NCBI GenBank assembly: GCA_019423125.1
Contig: JAHZBZ010000002.1
Span: forward strand, 1 to 64,000
DNA: 64,000 nt
Reading direction: 5' to 3'
DNA from: Bacillota bacterium
GTDB lineage: Bacteria > Bacillota > Clostridia > Christensenellales > Borkfalkiaceae
This document shows positions 32,612 to 42,645 of the stretch, piece after piece. Below the pieces are notes generated by a model that saw nothing but the letters and a program-made list of their open reading frames with translations, did not search any database and was not told the origin of the DNA. Each line of letters begins with the position of its first letter. Position 1 is the first letter of the stretch. Made by a program: the position numbers and the translations under genes.

Positions 32612-34099
32612 ATGCATACATTGCGCGCACAAATCGACCATATGTCGCAACGTCCTTTCATGGGGCGCCTGCTCGCTTTTCTGAACGGAGATCTCTATCC
32701 GCTCCTTTTTGCCGTACTTGTCTTGCTCTCTTCCTTTCTCGGGGCCGAGCTGTTTCTCTTTGGCTTTACCGCGATTGTGATCGCCTTTGCCTGCATTTTC
32801 GGAAAGAGTGCGAAGAGTGTGCTCGTTCCGATGGTGCTCGTCGTGTACGGAATGAGTTGGAGACATACGCCGCAGCATCCGTATTTGTCCGATTTTTTAT
32901 ACCGCACCGACGTGTTGATTCTTATCGGAGTATTTTCCGCGGTTGCGTTCGCCTCGATGCTCTTTCATTTTTTTCTGCGCGGCGCGGATAAAAACGGCGG
33001 CGGGGGGCTCACATTCGGCTTTTTGTTTTTTGGCGCGGCGCTTCTTTTCAACGGACTGTTTTCGGGCAGCTATGTCGCGCAGGACGGCGTTCTCGGCGCG
33101 CTTCTTTCGCTTTCTTTTGTCGGAGTGTATCTCTTTGTCGCGTTTTTTTTGCGCGAAAAGATCCCCGTTCGTTATTTTGCATATCTTCTCTTGCTCGCAT
33201 CGGCGATCGTATGCATCCAGACGATCAAGCAGGCTTTCAACATCGCTTTTTTCCGCGATTCCTTCGATGCGAAATACGGATATAAGGATCTGATGGTCGC
33301 AGGCTGGGGAATGAGCAACAACGTGGGCGGAATGCTCGCGATGTTTTTGCCTGCACTCTTCTATTTTGCATATAAAAGCAGATACGGCTGGGCGTTTTAT
33401 CTTTGGGCGTTTGTGCAGTACGGCTGTATCTGCCTGACGTACAGCCGCACGGCGATGTTGTTCGGCGGCGTGCTTTTCCTGGGCGGAGCGGTGCTCCTGT
33501 TTGTCTTGAAAAGTCCGTGCCGCACCTTTTTCCGCATTGCGGACGGCGTGACTGCCGCCGTTTTGATTGTGGTTTTTGCAGCCTTTTCGGGAAAGATACT
33601 CGATTTAATTTATGCCGCGATCGAACGGGGAGACATGGGACGGTTCGATCTGTGGAAAAACGGGCTTTTGAATTTTCTTTCGGCTCCGTTTTTCGGATCA
33701 GGGTTTTATGCGCCTATCGATCCGTCCGATCCGAATTGGTCATACAACATCGTCAACTGGGTCTTTCCGGATATGTATCACAACCTCTTTGTGCAGGTCG
33801 CGGCGAGCTGCGGGGTGTTCGGGCTCTTTGCTCTTTTCCTGCATTTTTCGGAAGTGTCGGCGTTTGCTTTCTCGGGGAGGTTCACGGCAGAGAAATTGTT
33901 CTGTCTCGCTGTTGCGGCGATGGTTGCGGCGACCTCTCTTCTTGACAATCACATCTTTCACATATTCCCTGCGATCCTCTATGCGCTTTCGCTTTCGGTG
34001 CTTGAAAAACAGAATGCAGGCGCAGGTTTCGGTGCGTCAAAAAAATTGAGGCAACGACATTTTTTGTGTCGCTACGGCACCCGTTTTTTCCCGTTCTAA
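32612..34099 (+). CDS. O-antigen ligase/polymerase-like membrane protein
   Basis: 495 residues with about eleven or twelve hydrophobic segments. The large outer loop near residues 355-400 carries GSGFYAPIDPSDPNW and YHNLFVQVAASCGVFGL, the pattern of the Wzy_C/O-antigen ligase superfamily, which joins lipid-linked sugars to surface glycans. GAGGTAGGT precedes the ATG. The last codons overlap the terminator stem, giving an odd basic-aromatic end (CRYGTRFF), which hints at a recent change at the 3' end. No glycosyltransferase gene is near; the only partner is the TIR-methyltransferase. Confidence 0.75.
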   Translation: MHTLRAQIDHMSQRPFMGRLLAFLNGDLYPLLFAVLVLLSSFLGAELFLFGFTAIVIAFACIFGKSAKSVLVPMVLVVYGMSWRHTPQHPYLSDFLYRTDVLILIGVFSAVAFASMLFHFFLRGADKNGGGGLTFGFLFFGAALLFNGLFSGSYVAQDGVLGALLSLSFVGVYLFVAFFLREKIPVRYFAYLLLLASAIVCIQTIKQAFNIAFFRDSFDAKYGYKDLMVAGWGMSNNVGGMLAMFLPALFYFAYKSRYGWAFYLWAFVQYGCICLTYSRTAMLFGGVLFLGGAVLLFVLKSPCRTFFRIADGVTAAVLIVVFAAFSGKILDLIYAAIERGDMGRFDLWKNGLLNFLSAPFFGSGFYAPIDPSDPNWSYNIVNWVFPDMYHNLFVQVAASCGVFGLFALFLHFSEVSAFAFSGRFTAEKLFCLAVAAMVAATSLLDNHIFHIFPAILYALSLSVLEKQNAGAGFGASKKLRQRHFLCRYGTRFFPF

Positions 34100-34121
34100 T
34101 CGGGAAGACGGGTGCTTTTTT
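34077..34121 (+). terminator. Terminator of the TIR-methyltransferase operon
   Basis: GCACCCGT...TTCCCG pairs with CGGGAA...ACGGGTGC, followed by six T; it includes the last codons of the membrane protein. Confidence 0.8.
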
Positions 34122-34233
34122 CTTCATTCAGTGATAAAAGAATGAAAAAATCGAGAGGGAAAAATGCAGGTTTGCACACTTGTTGCAAAAGTGTAAAAAA
34201 ATATAAAAAATTTTAATTTTTTTGATTTTACTA

Positions 34234-34262
34234 TTGAAAAGTGGTCGCAACTATAGTATAAT
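34234..34262 (+). promoter_or_regulatory. Glycogen operon promoter
   Basis: TTGAAA (34234-34239), 17 bases, TATAAT (34257-34262), about 42 bases before glgB, in an AT-rich leader. Confidence 0.75.
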
Positions 34263-34304
34263 AATAAATAGATAAAGAAAAACCTTGCTTGCGGAGGATA
34301 AGGG

Positions 34305-36182
34305 ATGGAAAAGGTCGATTTTCCTTTATATGTGTTTCATCACGGGAAAAATTACAGGGCATATGACTTCTTCGGAGCGCATCCGTATAAAGAAGAAGGC
34401 AAGAAAGGGTACATGTTCAGAGTTTGGGCGCCGCATGCGGAAGAAGTGTCCGTCGTCGGCGATTTCAATGAGTGGGATCCGGACGCCAATAAGATGACCC
34501 GCCTTCTCGATGGAGAGACGTTTGAGCTCTTTGTTGAAGGTTTGAAAAATTATTCCGTCTATAAATACTGCATTCGCACCAAAGACGGCAGATTTCTCTA
34601 TAAAGCAGATCCGTATGCTTTCCATGCGGAGACGCCCTCCAAGACTGCGTCCAAGACCTACGATCTGGAGGGATTTAAATGGACGGACAAGGAATACCTG
34701 AAAGCAAGGAAAAACAAAAACATCTATTCTTCGCCCGTCAACATCTATGAGATGAATGCGCTGTCGTGGAGGCAGTACGGTGACGGGAATTATTTTGATT
34801 TCAACAAACTGATCGACGATCTCATCCCGTATCTCAAGGAAATGGGCTACACGCATGTTGAGTTTATGCCGCTCTGTGAGTATCCTTACGACGGTTCGTG
34901 GGGGTATCAGGTAACGGGATACTTTGCGATCACTTCCCGCCTCGGTACGCCGCACGATTTCATGCGTCTTGTCGATGCCTGCCATCGCAATGGCATCGGC
35001 GTGATCATGGACTGGGTGCCTGCGCATTTCCCCAAGGATGCGCACGGGCTCTATGAGTTCGACGGTCAGCCTCTGTACGAGAGCCCCGCGTGGGACAGGC
35101 AGGAGCACAAGAGCTGGGGAACGCGCCGTTTTGACTACGGCAGGAACGAGATACTTTCTTTCCTGATCTCCAACGCTGTCTTCTTCTTTGATAAATTCCA
35201 CATTGACGGACTGCGGGTCGACGCCGTTGCATCCATGTTGTATCTTGATTACGACAAGCGCCCCGGCGAATGGCTCCCCAACAAATACGGCGAAAATAAA
35301 AACCTCGAGGCGATCAACTTCCTGCAAAAGCTGAATCAGACGGTCTTTTCAGAGTATCCCGACGCGATGATGATCGCAGAGGAATCCACCGCGTGGCCGC
35401 TCGTCACGAAACCCGTTGACATCGGCGGGCTCGGGTTCAACTTCAAATGGAACATGGGTTGGATGAACGACGTTCTCGATTATATGCAGACCGATCCTTT
35501 TTTCCGCAAGGGGAACCACAATAAACTCACCTTCTCCATGATGTACGCATTCACCGAGAACTATGTCCTGCCCATCTCGCATGACGAGGTGGTGTACGGC
35601 AAGCATTCGCTCGTCGACAAGATGCCCGGAAGCTATGAGGACAAGTTCGCGAACGCCCGCGCATTCATGGGATATATGATGTCTCATCCCGGGAAAAAGC
35701 TCCTGTTCATGGGCTGCGAGTTCGGTCAGTTCAAGGAATGGAATTATAAAGAGGGCTTGGAGTTCTTCCTCAAAGAATATCCGCTCCATAAGAAGTTCTC
35801 GGACATGAACGCCGCGCTCAACAAGTTCTACCGCGAAACGCCCGCATTCTACGAGATCGAAGATTCCTGGGACGGGTTTGAGTGGATCGCGCCGAACGAC
35901 GCGGACAGAAATATTCTTTCCTACATGAGAAAGGACAAAGACGGGAACAGCTATCTGGTCGTGATCAACTTCTCTGGCGCGACGCAGACCGATTACAGGC
36001 TGGGCGTACCGAAGGGAAAGTACAAAGTCGTCTTCAACACCGATCATCCGAAATACGGCGGAAACGGCGAGATGACAAAGCGTATCTTTAATACGCAGAA
36101 AAAGCCGAGTCACGGGAAAGAGTATTCCATCAAGATCGAGCTGCCTAAATTTACCTGTGTTTATCTTCAGAAAGTCCTCTGA
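34305..36182 (+). CDS. glgB: 1,4-alpha-glucan branching enzyme
   Basis: Introduces alpha-1,6 branches into glycogen. 625 residues: CBM48 domain (FRVWAPHAEEVSVVGDFNEWDP, about 35-125), GH13 barrel with nucleophile Asp in GLRVDAVASML, acid/base Glu in MIAEESTAWP, and ISHDEVVYGKHS with the third carboxylate, then a C-terminal beta domain. It opens the glgB-C-D-A-P-amylase operon. Confidence 0.96.
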   Translation: MEKVDFPLYVFHHGKNYRAYDFFGAHPYKEEGKKGYMFRVWAPHAEEVSVVGDFNEWDPDANKMTRLLDGETFELFVEGLKNYSVYKYCIRTKDGRFLYKADPYAFHAETPSKTASKTYDLEGFKWTDKEYLKARKNKNIYSSPVNIYEMNALSWRQYGDGNYFDFNKLIDDLIPYLKEMGYTHVEFMPLCEYPYDGSWGYQVTGYFAITSRLGTPHDFMRLVDACHRNGIGVIMDWVPAHFPKDAHGLYEFDGQPLYESPAWDRQEHKSWGTRRFDYGRNEILSFLISNAVFFFDKFHIDGLRVDAVASMLYLDYDKRPGEWLPNKYGENKNLEAINFLQKLNQTVFSEYPDAMMIAEESTAWPLVTKPVDIGGLGFNFKWNMGWMNDVLDYMQTDPFFRKGNHNKLTFSMMYAFTENYVLPISHDEVVYGKHSLVDKMPGSYEDKFANARAFMGYMMSHPGKKLLFMGCEFGQFKEWNYKEGLEFFLKEYPLHKKFSDMNAALNKFYRETPAFYEIEDSWDGFEWIAPNDADRNILSYMRKDKDGNSYLVVINFSGATQTDYRLGVPKGKYKVVFNTDHPKYGGNGEMTKRIFNTQKKPSHGKEYSIKIELPKFTCVYLQKVL

Positions 36183-36233
36183 TCGGAACGATCGGAGTCA
36201 AACAAACCAATATTTATTTATGGGGGTCAGAAT

Positions 36234-37439
36234 ATGCAAAGAAAGAAAGAGTGTGTAGCGATGCTGCTCGCCGGCGGACAGGGAAGCCGTCTGTACGCAT
36301 TGACGAACAATATCGCTAAGCCGGCGGTGCCGTTTGGCGCGAAATATCGCATCATCGATTTTCCTCTGTCAAACTGCATCAACTCTGGGATCGATACGGT
36401 CGGCGTTCTCACGCAGTACCAGCCGCTCGTGCTCAACGAGTACATAGGCAACGGGCAGCCGTGGGATCTTGACAGGAACTTCGGAGGCGTCCACGTCCTG
36501 TCGCCGTATCAGAAGAAGTCCAAGTCCGCCTGGTATGAAGGCACCGCGAACGCCATCTTCCAGAACCTGAACTTTATCAAAATGTACAATCCAGAGTATG
36601 TGCTCATTCTTTCGGGTGACCACATCTATAAGATGGATTACAGCAAGATGCTCCGTGCGCACATCGACAAGGGCGCGGATTGCACCATTGCCGCCATTGA
36701 CGTGCCTTTAAAAGAGGCTTCCCGTTTCGGCATCCTCAACACAAATCCCGACGGCTCTATCTATGAATTTGAGGAGAAACCCAAACAGCCCAAGAGCACG
36801 CTTGCATCGATGGGTGTCTACATCTTCACTGCGGAGAAGATGTACAAATATCTCGAAGAAGACGACGACGATCCCAACAGCTCCAAGGACTTCGGCAAAA
36901 ACATTCTTCCCGCGATGCTCAATGCGGGCGAGAAGATGTTTGCATATCAGTTCGAGGGATATTGGAAGGATGTCGGCACGATCAGCTCGCTGTGGGAAGC
37001 AAACATGGATCTTCTCGGCGAGACTCCCGTCTTCGATGTCTCGGATACGGCCTGGAAGATCCATTCGCGCAACCCGCTCGCACCGCCCGAATACATGGGC
37101 GAAAAGGCGGTCGTCAAGAACTCCATGATCGCGCTCGGCTGCGAGATCTACGGCACTGTTCAAAACTCTGTTCTTTCGAGTAACGTCGTCGTGGAAGAGG
37201 GCGCGACGGTCATTGATTCCGTCATCATGAGCGGCACGGTCATCAAGAAGGGGGCCTGCGTGAGTTATTCCATCATCGACGAGGATGTCGTGGTTGATGA
37301 GAATGCATCGATCGGCGTAGACAAGGCGACTGCAAAAGGCATCGCCGTGCTGGGCAGGGGCATCACCGTCGGCAAAGGCGCAAAAGTGGGCGCCGGCCAG
37401 ATCATCGACAAAAATATCAAAGAAGGGGAGGAGGCGTAA
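36234..37439 (+). CDS. glgC: Glucose-1-phosphate adenylyltransferase, catalytic subunit
   Basis: Makes ADP-glucose from glucose 1-phosphate and ATP, the committed step of glycogen synthesis. 401 residues: AMLLAGGQGSRLYALT (ATP loop, residues 9-24), KPAVPFGAKYRIIDF, ILSGDHIYKMDY with the metal Asp, FEEKPKQPKS, and a C-terminal left-handed beta-helix. GGGGGT precedes the ATG. glgD follows after one base, indicating a GlgC/GlgD hetero-oligomer as in Bacillus and Clostridia. Confidence 0.96.
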   Translation: MQRKKECVAMLLAGGQGSRLYALTNNIAKPAVPFGAKYRIIDFPLSNCINSGIDTVGVLTQYQPLVLNEYIGNGQPWDLDRNFGGVHVLSPYQKKSKSAWYEGTANAIFQNLNFIKMYNPEYVLILSGDHIYKMDYSKMLRAHIDKGADCTIAAIDVPLKEASRFGILNTNPDGSIYEFEEKPKQPKSTLASMGVYIFTAEKMYKYLEEDDDDPNSSKDFGKNILPAMLNAGEKMFAYQFEGYWKDVGTISSLWEANMDLLGETPVFDVSDTAWKIHSRNPLAPPEYMGEKAVVKNSMIALGCEIYGTVQNSVLSSNVVVEEGATVIDSVIMSGTVIKKGACVSYSIIDEDVVVDENASIGVDKATAKGIAVLGRGITVGKGAKVGAGQIIDKNIKEGEEA

Positions 37440-37440
37440 T

Positions 37441-38547
37441 ATGTCCGCAGTAGGTGTCATTTTTTCCAATATTCATGACGAAAACATCCCCGAGCTTTCC
37501 CGTCAGAGAACGATGGGCTCGCTCCCGTACGGCGGCAGATATCGTCTGATCGATTTTGCGCTGTCCAATCTCGTCAATTCCGGCATCACCACTGTCGGGA
37601 TCATCACCAAGAACAATTACCAGTCGCTGATGGATCATCTCGGCAGCGGCAAGGACTGGGATCTTGCCCGCAAGTATGGCGGACTTGTCCTGCTTCCTCC
37701 GTTCGGCGCAAACGACGGACTGTATAAAAATCGTCTCGAAGCGCTCAAAGGCATCATGGGATTTCTCACCCGCAGGACGGAAGATTATGTCGTGCTGTGC
37801 GACTGTGACGGCGTCTGTCGCATGGATTTTTCCAAGGTCATCGATTATCACGAGGCGAAACATGCGGACATCACGCTTGTCTGTCACAGTGAGGAGATCG
37901 AAAATGCCAGCGATTATGTGACCATTGTCGCAAACGAAGAGGGCCGCGTGACAGCTCTTAAGACGCAGGTCAACGTCAAAGCAAAGGGCAACGCGAAATT
38001 CTACAGCAACATTATGGTCATCGGCAGAAGCTATCTGATCAATGTGCTCAACGATGCGATCTCCCGCAATTATAAGAGTTTCCACGAGGACGTCATCATG
38101 GCGAACATCAAGGGGCTCAACATCTATGCATACGATTTTGACGGATATCATGCGACGATCGATTCCTTTGTTTCCTATTTCAAGCACAACATGGAATTGC
38201 TCAACAAGGATATCCGCGACGAGCTGTTCGGCGCGCGCGACATCTACACGAAGGTCCGCGATTCCGCGCCTTCCAAATACGGCGACGATTCCAAGGTCGT
38301 CAATTCTCTGATCTCCGACGGTTGCGTAGTCGAGGGAACGGTTGAAAACAGCATTCTGTTCCGCGGCGTCCATGTCGGAAAGGGGACTGTTGTACGCAAC
38401 TCCATCATCATGCAGGATACAGAGATCGGAAACGAAGCGTCGCTCAACTGCGTGATCACAGACAAAAATGTCTCCATCCGCGACCGCCGTGTGCTGAGCG
38501 GGTGCGAGGAACAGCCTTATTTCCTGCCTAAGGGCACGAGGATCTGA
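37441..38547 (+). CDS. glgD: GlgD, regulatory subunit of ADP-glucose pyrophosphorylase
   Basis: A GlgC paralogue of 368 residues that keeps the overall fold (GSLPYGGRYRLIDFALSN; C-terminal beta-helix with VHVGKGTVVRNSIIMQD) but has lost the N-terminal LAGGQGSRL ATP loop: the sequence begins MSAVGVIFSNIHDENI. GlgD proteins are not catalytic and raise the activity of GlgC. Confidence 0.94.
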   Translation: MSAVGVIFSNIHDENIPELSRQRTMGSLPYGGRYRLIDFALSNLVNSGITTVGIITKNNYQSLMDHLGSGKDWDLARKYGGLVLLPPFGANDGLYKNRLEALKGIMGFLTRRTEDYVVLCDCDGVCRMDFSKVIDYHEAKHADITLVCHSEEIENASDYVTIVANEEGRVTALKTQVNVKAKGNAKFYSNIMVIGRSYLINVLNDAISRNYKSFHEDVIMANIKGLNIYAYDFDGYHATIDSFVSYFKHNMELLNKDIRDELFGARDIYTKVRDSAPSKYGDDSKVVNSLISDGCVVEGTVENSILFRGVHVGKGTVVRNSIIMQDTEIGNEASLNCVITDKNVSIRDRRVLSGCEEQPYFLPKGTRI

Positions 38548-38597
38548 TCAACGCAGCACAACAGGCAATAAACAGATAAGGGAGGTAATAATTATCT

Positions 38598-40172
38598 ATG
38601 CCGGCAAAAGCAAAAACAACCGCAAAGAGAAAAATCACAACGAAGCAAGAGGCGGCCGTAAAGGCGGATGTCGCCGTTGAAGAGGTGAAGGAGGTCCCCG
38701 TCGCCGAAGCGGCAGAGGAATATCCTGTGCCTCAGGTCGAGGTGGTTGCAAAGAAAAAGATACTCTTTGTCGCATCCGAAGCGACGCCCTTTATCGCGAC
38801 GGGCGGGCTTGCGGAGGTTATCGGGTCTCTTTCCAAAGCGCTTGCGACCAACGACGGCTATGACGTTCGCGTCATCATTCCTCTGTATTCGGACATCTCC
38901 TGGGATTACAGGAGTAAGTTCAAATATCTCGGGAATATCTTTGTCCCGCTCGCGTGGCGCAATCAGTATTGCGGAATTTTCAGCTACGAGCAGGACAATG
39001 TCACCTTCTATTTTGTTGACAACGAATACTATTTCAAGCGTCCGGGGTGCTACGGCTACTATGACGACGGTGAGAGATTTGCATTCTTCTGCCGCAGCGT
39101 CATGGAGATCATGCCGTTTTTGAACTTCTATCCCGAGATCATGCATTGCCATGACTGGCAGGCGGCCCTTGCGGCGATCTACCTCAAGACGATCTACTGC
39201 TTCCGTCCCGAATATCAGTTCATCCGCTCGCTGTTTACCATTCACAACATCGAGTACCAGGGCAAATATTCGCTGGATATCCTCGAAGACCTGTTCGGCA
39301 TATCCAATACATGGAAATATCTGCTTGAATACAACAAGTGTATCAACCTGATGAAAGCTGCGATCGAGTGCAGTGAGAAGTTCTCAACGGTCAGCCCGCG
39401 CTATGCGCAGGAGATCAAGGATCCGTTCTATTCGCACGGGCTCGATCCCATCATCCGTCGCAACGAGTTCAAGCTTTTCGGAGTGCTTAACGGCATCGAC
39501 ACGGATGCCTATAATCCCGCTACGGATAAATCCATCTTCAGCCATTACAGCATCGACGACATTTCTCCCAAAAAGAAGTGCAAAGAAGAGTTGCAGAAGA
39601 TGTTCAATCTGCCTGTCAAACCCGATACGCCGATCATTGCGGTTATTTCCCGCCTTGTTGCGCATAAGGGGCTCGATCTTGTCAGAACGGTCATCGAAGA
39701 GGTATTAAGACAGGACGTTCAGGTAATAATCCTCGGCAAAGGAGATTCCGCCTACGAAAATTATTTCTCGGATCTCGCTCGCCGATATGTCGGAAAACTT
39801 GTCGCGGTCATTGCGTTCAATCCCGACCTTTCCAGAAAGATATATTCCGGCGCGGATCTGTTCCTGATGCCTTCCAAATCGGAGCCTTGCGGGCTTTCGC
39901 AGATGATCGCAAGCCGTTACGGCACCGTTCCCATCGTCCGTGAGACGGGCGGCTTGTATGACAGCATCAAACCTGTCGGCGCAGGCGGAAACGGGTTTAC
40001 TTTTGCGAACTACAATGCATATGATATGTTGTATGTGATCCGTGAGGCGATCAATTGTTATTATAACAAAGATTTCTGGCCTGAGTTGGTCAGAAGGGTC
40101 ATGTCGGTGGATTTCAGCTGGCAGCGCTCCGCAAAAGAATACGAAGCGATATACGGGGAAATGTTGAAATAA
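38598..40172 (+). CDS. glgA: Glycogen synthase with an N-terminal extension
   Basis: Transfers glucose from ADP-glucose to glycogen. The GT5 domain starts at about residue 52 (KKKILFVASEATPFIATGGLAEV) and includes HCHDWQAALAAIYLKT, TIHNIEYQGKYSLD, VLNGIDTDAYNP and MPSKSEPCGLSQMIASRYG with the catalytic Glu. The ADP-glucose loop reads ATGGL, not the KTGGL of E. coli. Preceding it is a 50-residue Lys/Ala/Glu/Val-rich, low-complexity extension (KAKTTAKRK...AVEEVKEV) not found in ordinary GlgA of about 475 residues. GGGAGG lies upstream. Confidence 0.95.
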   Translation: MPAKAKTTAKRKITTKQEAAVKADVAVEEVKEVPVAEAAEEYPVPQVEVVAKKKILFVASEATPFIATGGLAEVIGSLSKALATNDGYDVRVIIPLYSDISWDYRSKFKYLGNIFVPLAWRNQYCGIFSYEQDNVTFYFVDNEYYFKRPGCYGYYDDGERFAFFCRSVMEIMPFLNFYPEIMHCHDWQAALAAIYLKTIYCFRPEYQFIRSLFTIHNIEYQGKYSLDILEDLFGISNTWKYLLEYNKCINLMKAAIECSEKFSTVSPRYAQEIKDPFYSHGLDPIIRRNEFKLFGVLNGIDTDAYNPATDKSIFSHYSIDDISPKKKCKEELQKMFNLPVKPDTPIIAVISRLVAHKGLDLVRTVIEEVLRQDVQVIILGKGDSAYENYFSDLARRYVGKLVAVIAFNPDLSRKIYSGADLFLMPSKSEPCGLSQMIASRYGTVPIVRETGGLYDSIKPVGAGGNGFTFANYNAYDMLYVIREAINCYYNKDFWPELVRRVMSVDFSWQRSAKEYEAIYGEMLK

Positions 40173-40199
40173 TTTAAACATAGGAGTATTTTGATTCTT

Positions 40200-42635
40200 A
40201 TGAGCAATACGAAGAGCATTACTGAAAAAGAAGTGCAAGTGCTTATAGAAGGGAAGTTGTCGAGATACTTCGGCGTCTCGCCTAAAGAAGCGACCAAAGA
40301 ACAGATTTACAAGGCCGTCGTCATGAGCGTGCGGGACATTCTTCTCGAAAAGCGTCAGCAGTTCCATAAGGTAATGCGGAGCAAGAAAGGCAAGCGAGTT
40401 TATTACCTGTGCATGGAATTTTTGCTCGGAAGATCCCTCAAAAACAACGTCTACAATCTCGGCTTGGGCGCCGAATATGAAAAGGCGCTCAAGCATTTCG
40501 GGCTCACGCTCGAAGATCTTTACGAACAGGAACCCGATGCTGGCCTCGGCAACGGCGGCCTCGGCAGGCTTGCGGCGTGCTTTATGGATGCGCTGGCAAG
40601 CGGGAATTATCCCGCAATAGGCTATTCTATCCGTTACGATTACGGCCTGTTCAAGCAGAAGATCGTCGATGGGTGGCAGACGGAACTTCCCGACATCTGG
40701 TTACCGGGAGGGGAGGTCTGGCTCGTTCAGCGCAGCGATAAATCGTGCACCGTGCGTTTTGACGGTTGGGTACACGAAGACTGGACGGAGAGCGGTCTGA
40801 AAGTTACCTGCGGCGGCTACAAGGAAGTGGAGGCCGTGGCATACGACATGATGATCTCCGGAAAGGACAGCGAAGCGGTCTCTGTTCTGCGTCTGTGGCG
40901 CGCGCGCAACATCTCGAGATTTGACATGAAGCTCTTCTCGCAGGGCGACTATCTGCGTTGCATGCAGGAAGAGAACGAGGCGGAAGTGATTTCCAAGGTT
41001 TTGTATCCCGCGGACAATCACTATGAGGGAAAATCTCTCCGTTTGAAGCAACAGTACTTCCTCGTTTCTGCATCTCTGCAAAACATTGTCAAAGACCACA
41101 AACACCGCTACGGGCCGCTCAGCCTGCTCCCGCAGCAGGCGGCCATCCACATCAACGATACGCATCCTGCGCTCGCGATTCCCGAGCTGATGCGCATTCT
41201 GATGGATGAGAACGGCTTTACGTGGGACGACGCATGGAATATCACCACGAATACATTTGCATATACCAACCACACGGTCATGGCGGAGGCATTGGAAACC
41301 TGGCAGGAAGATCTCATCGCGCGCAGGCTTCCCCGCATCCACATGATCATCAAGGAGATCAACCGCAGATTCTGTGAAGATCTTTGGAACCGTTATCCCG
41401 GTCAGCATCAGCTCATCGACAGCATGTCCGTCATTTCCAACGGCACCGTCAGGATGGCAAATCTTTCCGTCATCGGTTCCCACAGCGTGAACGGCGTTTC
41501 CGCTCTGCACAGCGACATTCTGAAAAATTCCGTGTTCAATGGCTTTTATCAGCTTTGGCCGAATAAGTTTACGAATGTCACCAACGGCATCGCGCACCGC
41601 CGCTGGCTGTGCCAGTCTAACCCGGAGCTTTGTAGCCTGCTCAACGACTGCATCGGCGACGGCTATGTCAAGGATGCAAACGAGCTTTCCAAGTTCAAGA
41701 AATTTGAGAACGATAAGAGCGTCCTTAAGCAACTTTCCGAGATCAAACAGCTCAAGAAAAAGCAGTTTGTTGACTACGCGTACAGAAAAGAAGGCGTGAT
41801 CATTGACCCCGATTCCGTCTTTGACGTGCAGGCAAAGCGTATGCACGAGTACAAGCGCCAGCTGCTCAATGTGATGAACATCATCTCGCTGTACAGCGAT
41901 CTCAAAGACAATCCGGACCTCGACGTTTTGCCGCAGACCTTTATCTTCGGCGCAAAGGCTGCGCCCGGTTATCTGATGGCAAAACAGATCATCAAGCTCA
42001 TCTGCTACCTCTCCGAGGACATCAAGCGTCATCCCAAGATCCACGAGAAGCTCAACGTCGTCTACATGGAAGACTACAATGTCACGATGGCCGAGAAGCT
42101 CATGCCTGCAAGTGAAGTTAGCGAGCAGATCTCGCTTGCCGGAAAAGAGGCGAGCGGAACGGGCAACATGAAGTTCATGATCAACGGCGCGATCACGATC
42201 GGCACGCTCGACGGTGCAAACGTTGAGATGAGTGAGGCGGTCGGTGAGGACAATATCTTCATCTTTGGTCTGCGTGCGGACGAAGTAGAGGAAATGTGGA
42301 CGAAGGGCTACAACGCAAGCCTTTATTACAATCAGGATAACCGCCTGCGCAGGATCATTGAGGCCTTGATCAAGGGCTTCAACGGCGAATCCTTCTCGGA
42401 TATGGCAAATTATTTGCTTACGGGCACTCCTGTTGCAGATCCGTATATGTGCATGGCCGATTTTGAATCGTATTATGCGACGCAGAAAAAGGTCAAAGAG
42501 ATGTATGCGCATGACAAGCAGCAGTGGGCAAAGATCTCGCTCAACAATATTGCGGCTTCGGGATTCTTCTCCGCAGACAGAAGCATCAAGGAGTATGCGG
42601 AAAATATCTGGAATTTAAAATCTCTCAAAGCATAA
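40200..42635 (+). CDS. glgP: Glycogen phosphorylase
   Basis: Releases glucose 1-phosphate from glycogen ends. 811 residues of the GT35 family: LGNGGLGRLAACFMDALAS, PYDMMISG-like region (AVAYDMMISGK), MHEYKRQLLN, and the pyridoxal-phosphate region EASGTGNMKFMINGAITIGTLDGANVEM with the cofactor Lys. AGGAG lies 13 bases before this ATG; a TTG at 40191 is closer to it (four bases) and would add three residues, so the start is uncertain by three codons. Confidence 0.96.
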   Translation: MSNTKSITEKEVQVLIEGKLSRYFGVSPKEATKEQIYKAVVMSVRDILLEKRQQFHKVMRSKKGKRVYYLCMEFLLGRSLKNNVYNLGLGAEYEKALKHFGLTLEDLYEQEPDAGLGNGGLGRLAACFMDALASGNYPAIGYSIRYDYGLFKQKIVDGWQTELPDIWLPGGEVWLVQRSDKSCTVRFDGWVHEDWTESGLKVTCGGYKEVEAVAYDMMISGKDSEAVSVLRLWRARNISRFDMKLFSQGDYLRCMQEENEAEVISKVLYPADNHYEGKSLRLKQQYFLVSASLQNIVKDHKHRYGPLSLLPQQAAIHINDTHPALAIPELMRILMDENGFTWDDAWNITTNTFAYTNHTVMAEALETWQEDLIARRLPRIHMIIKEINRRFCEDLWNRYPGQHQLIDSMSVISNGTVRMANLSVIGSHSVNGVSALHSDILKNSVFNGFYQLWPNKFTNVTNGIAHRRWLCQSNPELCSLLNDCIGDGYVKDANELSKFKKFENDKSVLKQLSEIKQLKKKQFVDYAYRKEGVIIDPDSVFDVQAKRMHEYKRQLLNVMNIISLYSDLKDNPDLDVLPQTFIFGAKAAPGYLMAKQIIKLICYLSEDIKRHPKIHEKLNVVYMEDYNVTMAEKLMPASEVSEQISLAGKEASGTGNMKFMINGAITIGTLDGANVEMSEAVGEDNIFIFGLRADEVEEMWTKGYNASLYYNQDNRLRRIIEALIKGFNGESFSDMANYLLTGTPVADPYMCMADFESYYATQKKVKEMYAHDKQQWAKISLNNIAASGFFSADRSIKEYAENIWNLKSLKA

Positions 42636-42645
42636 GCGAAATAAG

